A DNA stretch of 6,945 bases from Candidatus Aminicenantota bacterium (GTDB lineage Bacteria; Acidobacteriota; Aminicenantia; UBA2199), in NCBI GenBank assembly GCA_026393775.1, contig JAPKZM010000192.1:1-6945 (forward strand), read 5' to 3'. Positions 5,181 through 6,945 of the stretch are shown one piece after another. Below the pieces are notes generated by a model that saw only the letters and a program-made list of their open reading frames with translations, was not told where the DNA came from and did not search any database. The first letter of the stretch is position 1, and the number at the start of each line of letters is the position of its first letter. The translations under genes and the position numbers were made by a program.

Positions 5181-6945
5181 TTATTGCCCTCCCTCCAGTT
5201 GCTTCAGCGCAGCCATGGCGTTGCGGTTGCCCGGGTTCAACTCGAGCGACTTGCGGTAGCTGGCGACGGCCCGCTCTTTCTGGCCCGCTTTGAGTTGGAT
5301 CTCGCCGAGACTGTCCCAGGCATTCCATGAATCGGGGAAGAGCCGCACGGTCTTTTCGAACACAAAGAGGGCAAACTCAACTTTGTTTTCCTGCAGCAGT
5401 TGATAGCCAAGATTGTTGAAATCGTTCTCATCGAACACCGGCCCGTTTTGGCGCTTCTTCAACAGGTTTTTAAGCTTCTTTTCTGCATCCGGCACCCCGC
5501 CTTCGGCCAGGGCTTTGCCGAGGAGTTCGGCGGCCGAACCCAACTTGGCCTTGCGCAACGCCGTTTTCGCCCGCTCGATCTGTGGCAGCTCCCAGGAGAA
5601 CATAGCTTCGACCGGCTCGCCTTTTTTCAGGATCGCTTCGGCGGCCGCGACGTCGCCCAGGCCGATGTAGGCTTGGGCAAGCCCAGCATAAGCAACGGCG
5701 AATTTGGGAAAGTCCTCCCGGCAGGCCTGCAGCAGGCCGATGGCTTCGGCGTATTGCCGGCGCCCCAGATACGGGACCGCCTGTTGCATGACCTCGTCGG
5801 GGATGAAGTAGTACATGCCGCTTTTCGCCGCCCGTTCCTGGTTGAGCATGGCGATCGCCGCCTCGACCCCCTTGTCTTTTACAAGGCGAACGTATTCATC
5901 TACCAATGACCTCTTCAGGTCCACCAGGCTTTTCGCTTCATCCTGAGGCGCAGGAGCGCCTTTTTCCAGGAACTTCACGGCAAACTCCAGCACCCGGTCC
6001 CGGCCGGCGGCGATATCGGCCGCGGTATTGATGACGCGCAGGTCGGGCGGGATGCCGACGCCGTCCCAGCAGACGCCCTCATGGTCCCGGATTTCCTTGA
6101 AGGCCACCCACAGGGTCCAGCTGTTGGGCATTCTGTCGGGAAACTGCGCTGACAAGGCCCCCTCGGTGGTGTCGCCCACCACCGTGACGTGCGGCAGCAC
6201 GCGCATGGCCATGGTGAAGCCTTCGGCGGCGCTGGCGCTGATCCGGTCCGTCAGCAGCACCGTGGGCCCGGTGAACTGCAGCGGCCCGTTCGGCTCTATG
6301 TTGCGGAATTCCTCGGGCCAGAAATCGTCATGCTTCGGGCCGTAGCGGGTGCGGCAGGTGCTGTAGTGGCGCCGGCGGTCGGCAAAACGGCCGGCCACGA
6401 TCTCCACGGCCCGGCTGGTGCCGCCCGGGTTGTTGCGCACGTCGACGACCATGACCCTGGCCTTGGCGAACTCGGCGATGACGGCGTCGATCGTCTTGGT
6501 GATCGGCTCCAGGCCGTCTTTCAGATCGCCGATGTACAGGTAGCCGACCCCTTCGGCCAGCCAGCCACTGATGAAGCTCCCGCCCAGGGCATCGCTGAAC
6601 TTGCCCTGCAAATATTTGGACTTCACCAGGTCCAAAGAGAAAACGTCATTCTTGACCCCTTCGTTGCGGCTGCCGCCAACGCGGCGGCTGCCGTCGGCCA
6701 GGCACAGGTGCGCGTCGTTCAGGTGCCCCATCATGCTCAGCAGGATGTCCCACAATTCCTGGTCCGTCGTCGCCGAAGTGACCGTGGGACGATACATGCG
6801 ATACAGGGCGTCCCAATCGACGTGCTTGATCAGGAACTGGCCGTAATTGCGGTCGAGGGTTCTCCAGACAAACTCGAAATTCAGCACCGGGTCCCGGGGA
6901 TCGGCGGTATCCTGATGGGCTTTGTTGCCAACTTTGCTTGGCAGC
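5181..6945 (-). CDS. S41-family (C-terminal processing/tricorn-like) protease with C-terminal TPR domain, 5' partial
   Basis: The frame is open to the right edge. A GTG at 6887 is internal to a conserved region, and 19 more in-frame residues precede it, so the true start and any signal peptide lie outside. Numbering from that GTG: the N-terminal helical domain of S41 proteins (FEFVWRTLDRNYGQF, then VDWDALYRMYRPTV; LNDAH with His60 at 56-60); the protease core with VVDVRNNPGG at 147-156, TDRISASAAE at 213-222 with likely nucleophile Ser219, VGDTTEGA at 237-244 and DGVGIPPDL at 275-283. No PDZ domain is apparent. The lysine that serves as base in CtpA/Prc enzymes is not seen after the GDTTEGA stretch; His60, Ser219 and an acidic residue near Asp275 suggest a tricorn-like triad (inference). 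After a linker come TPR-like helices at about 366-420 and 487-566, ending DSLGEIQLKAGQKERAVASY and ELNPGNRNAMAAL. It is probably exported, and lies 71 nt upstream of the S10 gene. Confidence 0.9.
   Translation of the reverse strand, partial: LPSKVGNKAHQDTADPRDPVLNFEFVWRTLDRNYGQFLIKHVDWDALYRMYRPTVTSATTDQELWDILLSMMGHLNDAHLCLADGSRRVGGSRNEGVKNDVFSLDLVKSKYLQGKFSDALGGSFISGWLAEGVGYLYIGDLKDGLEPITKTIDAVIAEFAKARVMVVDVRNNPGGTSRAVEIVAGRFADRRRHYSTCRTRYGPKHDDFWPEEFRNIEPNGPLQFTGPTVLLTDRISASAAEGFTMAMRVLPHVTVVGDTTEGALSAQFPDRMPNSWTLWVAFKEIRDHEGVCWDGVGIPPDLRVINTAADIAAGRDRVLEFAVKFLEKGAPAPQDEAKSLVDLKRSLVDEYVRLVKDKGVEAAIAMLNQERAAKSGMYYFIPDEVMQQAVPYLGRRQYAEAIGLLQACREDFPKFAVAYAGLAQAYIGLGDVAAAEAILKKGEPVEAMFSWELPQIERAKTALRKAKLGSAAELLGKALAEGGVPDAEKKLKNLLKKRQNGPVFDENDFNNLGYQLLQENKVEFALFVFEKTVRLFPDSWNAWDSLGEIQLKAGQKERAVASYRKSLELNPGNRNAMAALKQLEGGQ
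5184..5427 (-). other. TPR repeats at the C terminus of the S41 protease
   Basis: These bases encode about residues 487-567 of the S41 protein (numbered from GTG 6887), at least two tetratricopeptide helix pairs. TPR consensus positions are visible: N-x-LGY-x-LL, then A-x-x-x-F-E-K with P-x-S, A-x-DSLGE, G-x-x-x-x-A, Y-x-K-SLEL-x-P. The same terminal pattern is found fused to several unrelated secreted hydrolases in Bacteroidota and Acidobacteriota (from memory). It is a protein-interaction module; its partner is unknown. Confidence 0.75.

Noticed and set aside
5110..5328. A 73-codon N-terminal extension of the S10 protein, from an ATG at 5328.
   Set aside because: It overlaps the coding end of the S41-TPR gene in another frame, is rich in Arg, Gln and Pro as antisense or shifted frames are, and would bury a clear signal peptide that starts at the ATG at 5109.
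5400..5909. A 169-codon plus-strand open frame opposite the S41-TPR gene.
   Set aside because: It lies wholly within the TPR-bearing gene, shows no recognisable domain and has no convincing ribosome binding site.

Overview
The window holds two convergent gene blocks from what looks like a free-living, didermic bacterium of moderate GC content. The combination of a TatA/TatC pair, a bacterial S10 carboxypeptidase, a secreted imidazolonepropionase-like amidohydrolase and an S41 protease carrying C-terminal TPRs resembles Acidobacteriota or Candidatus Aminicenantes genomes. That placement is from memory of gene style, not from a search, and should be held loosely.

Left block (plus strand, 1-2162): an uncharacterised, lysine-rich, probably soluble helical protein (open at the left edge), then tatA 28 nt downstream, then tatC, which overlaps or abuts tatA. 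These three look co-transcribed. tatA and tatC together form a minimal twin-arginine translocase; no separate tatB is visible. The tatC stop codon sits inside a large bulged inverted repeat, followed by a short GC hairpin and a T-rich stretch. This is a likely transcription end between the convergent blocks.

Right block (minus strand, transcribed from 6945 down to 2288): an S41-family protease with a C-terminal TPR region (5' end beyond the right edge), a 71-nt gap with a possible promoter, an exported S10 serine carboxypeptidase-like protein, and 20 nt further an exported metal-dependent amidohydrolase with a strong Shine-Dalgarno. The last two carry clear Sec-type signal peptides, and all visible catalytic or metal-binding residues are present. 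Together they look like an extracytoplasmic peptide-degrading set: an endo- or tripeptidase-like S41 enzyme, a carboxypeptidase, and an enzyme that may cleave small dipeptides.

No tRNA, rRNA, CRISPR array, insertion sequence or phage gene is visible. The window is mostly ordinary, well-packed coding sequence. The most open questions are the unnamed gene linked to tatAC and the exact substrates of the secreted hydrolases.
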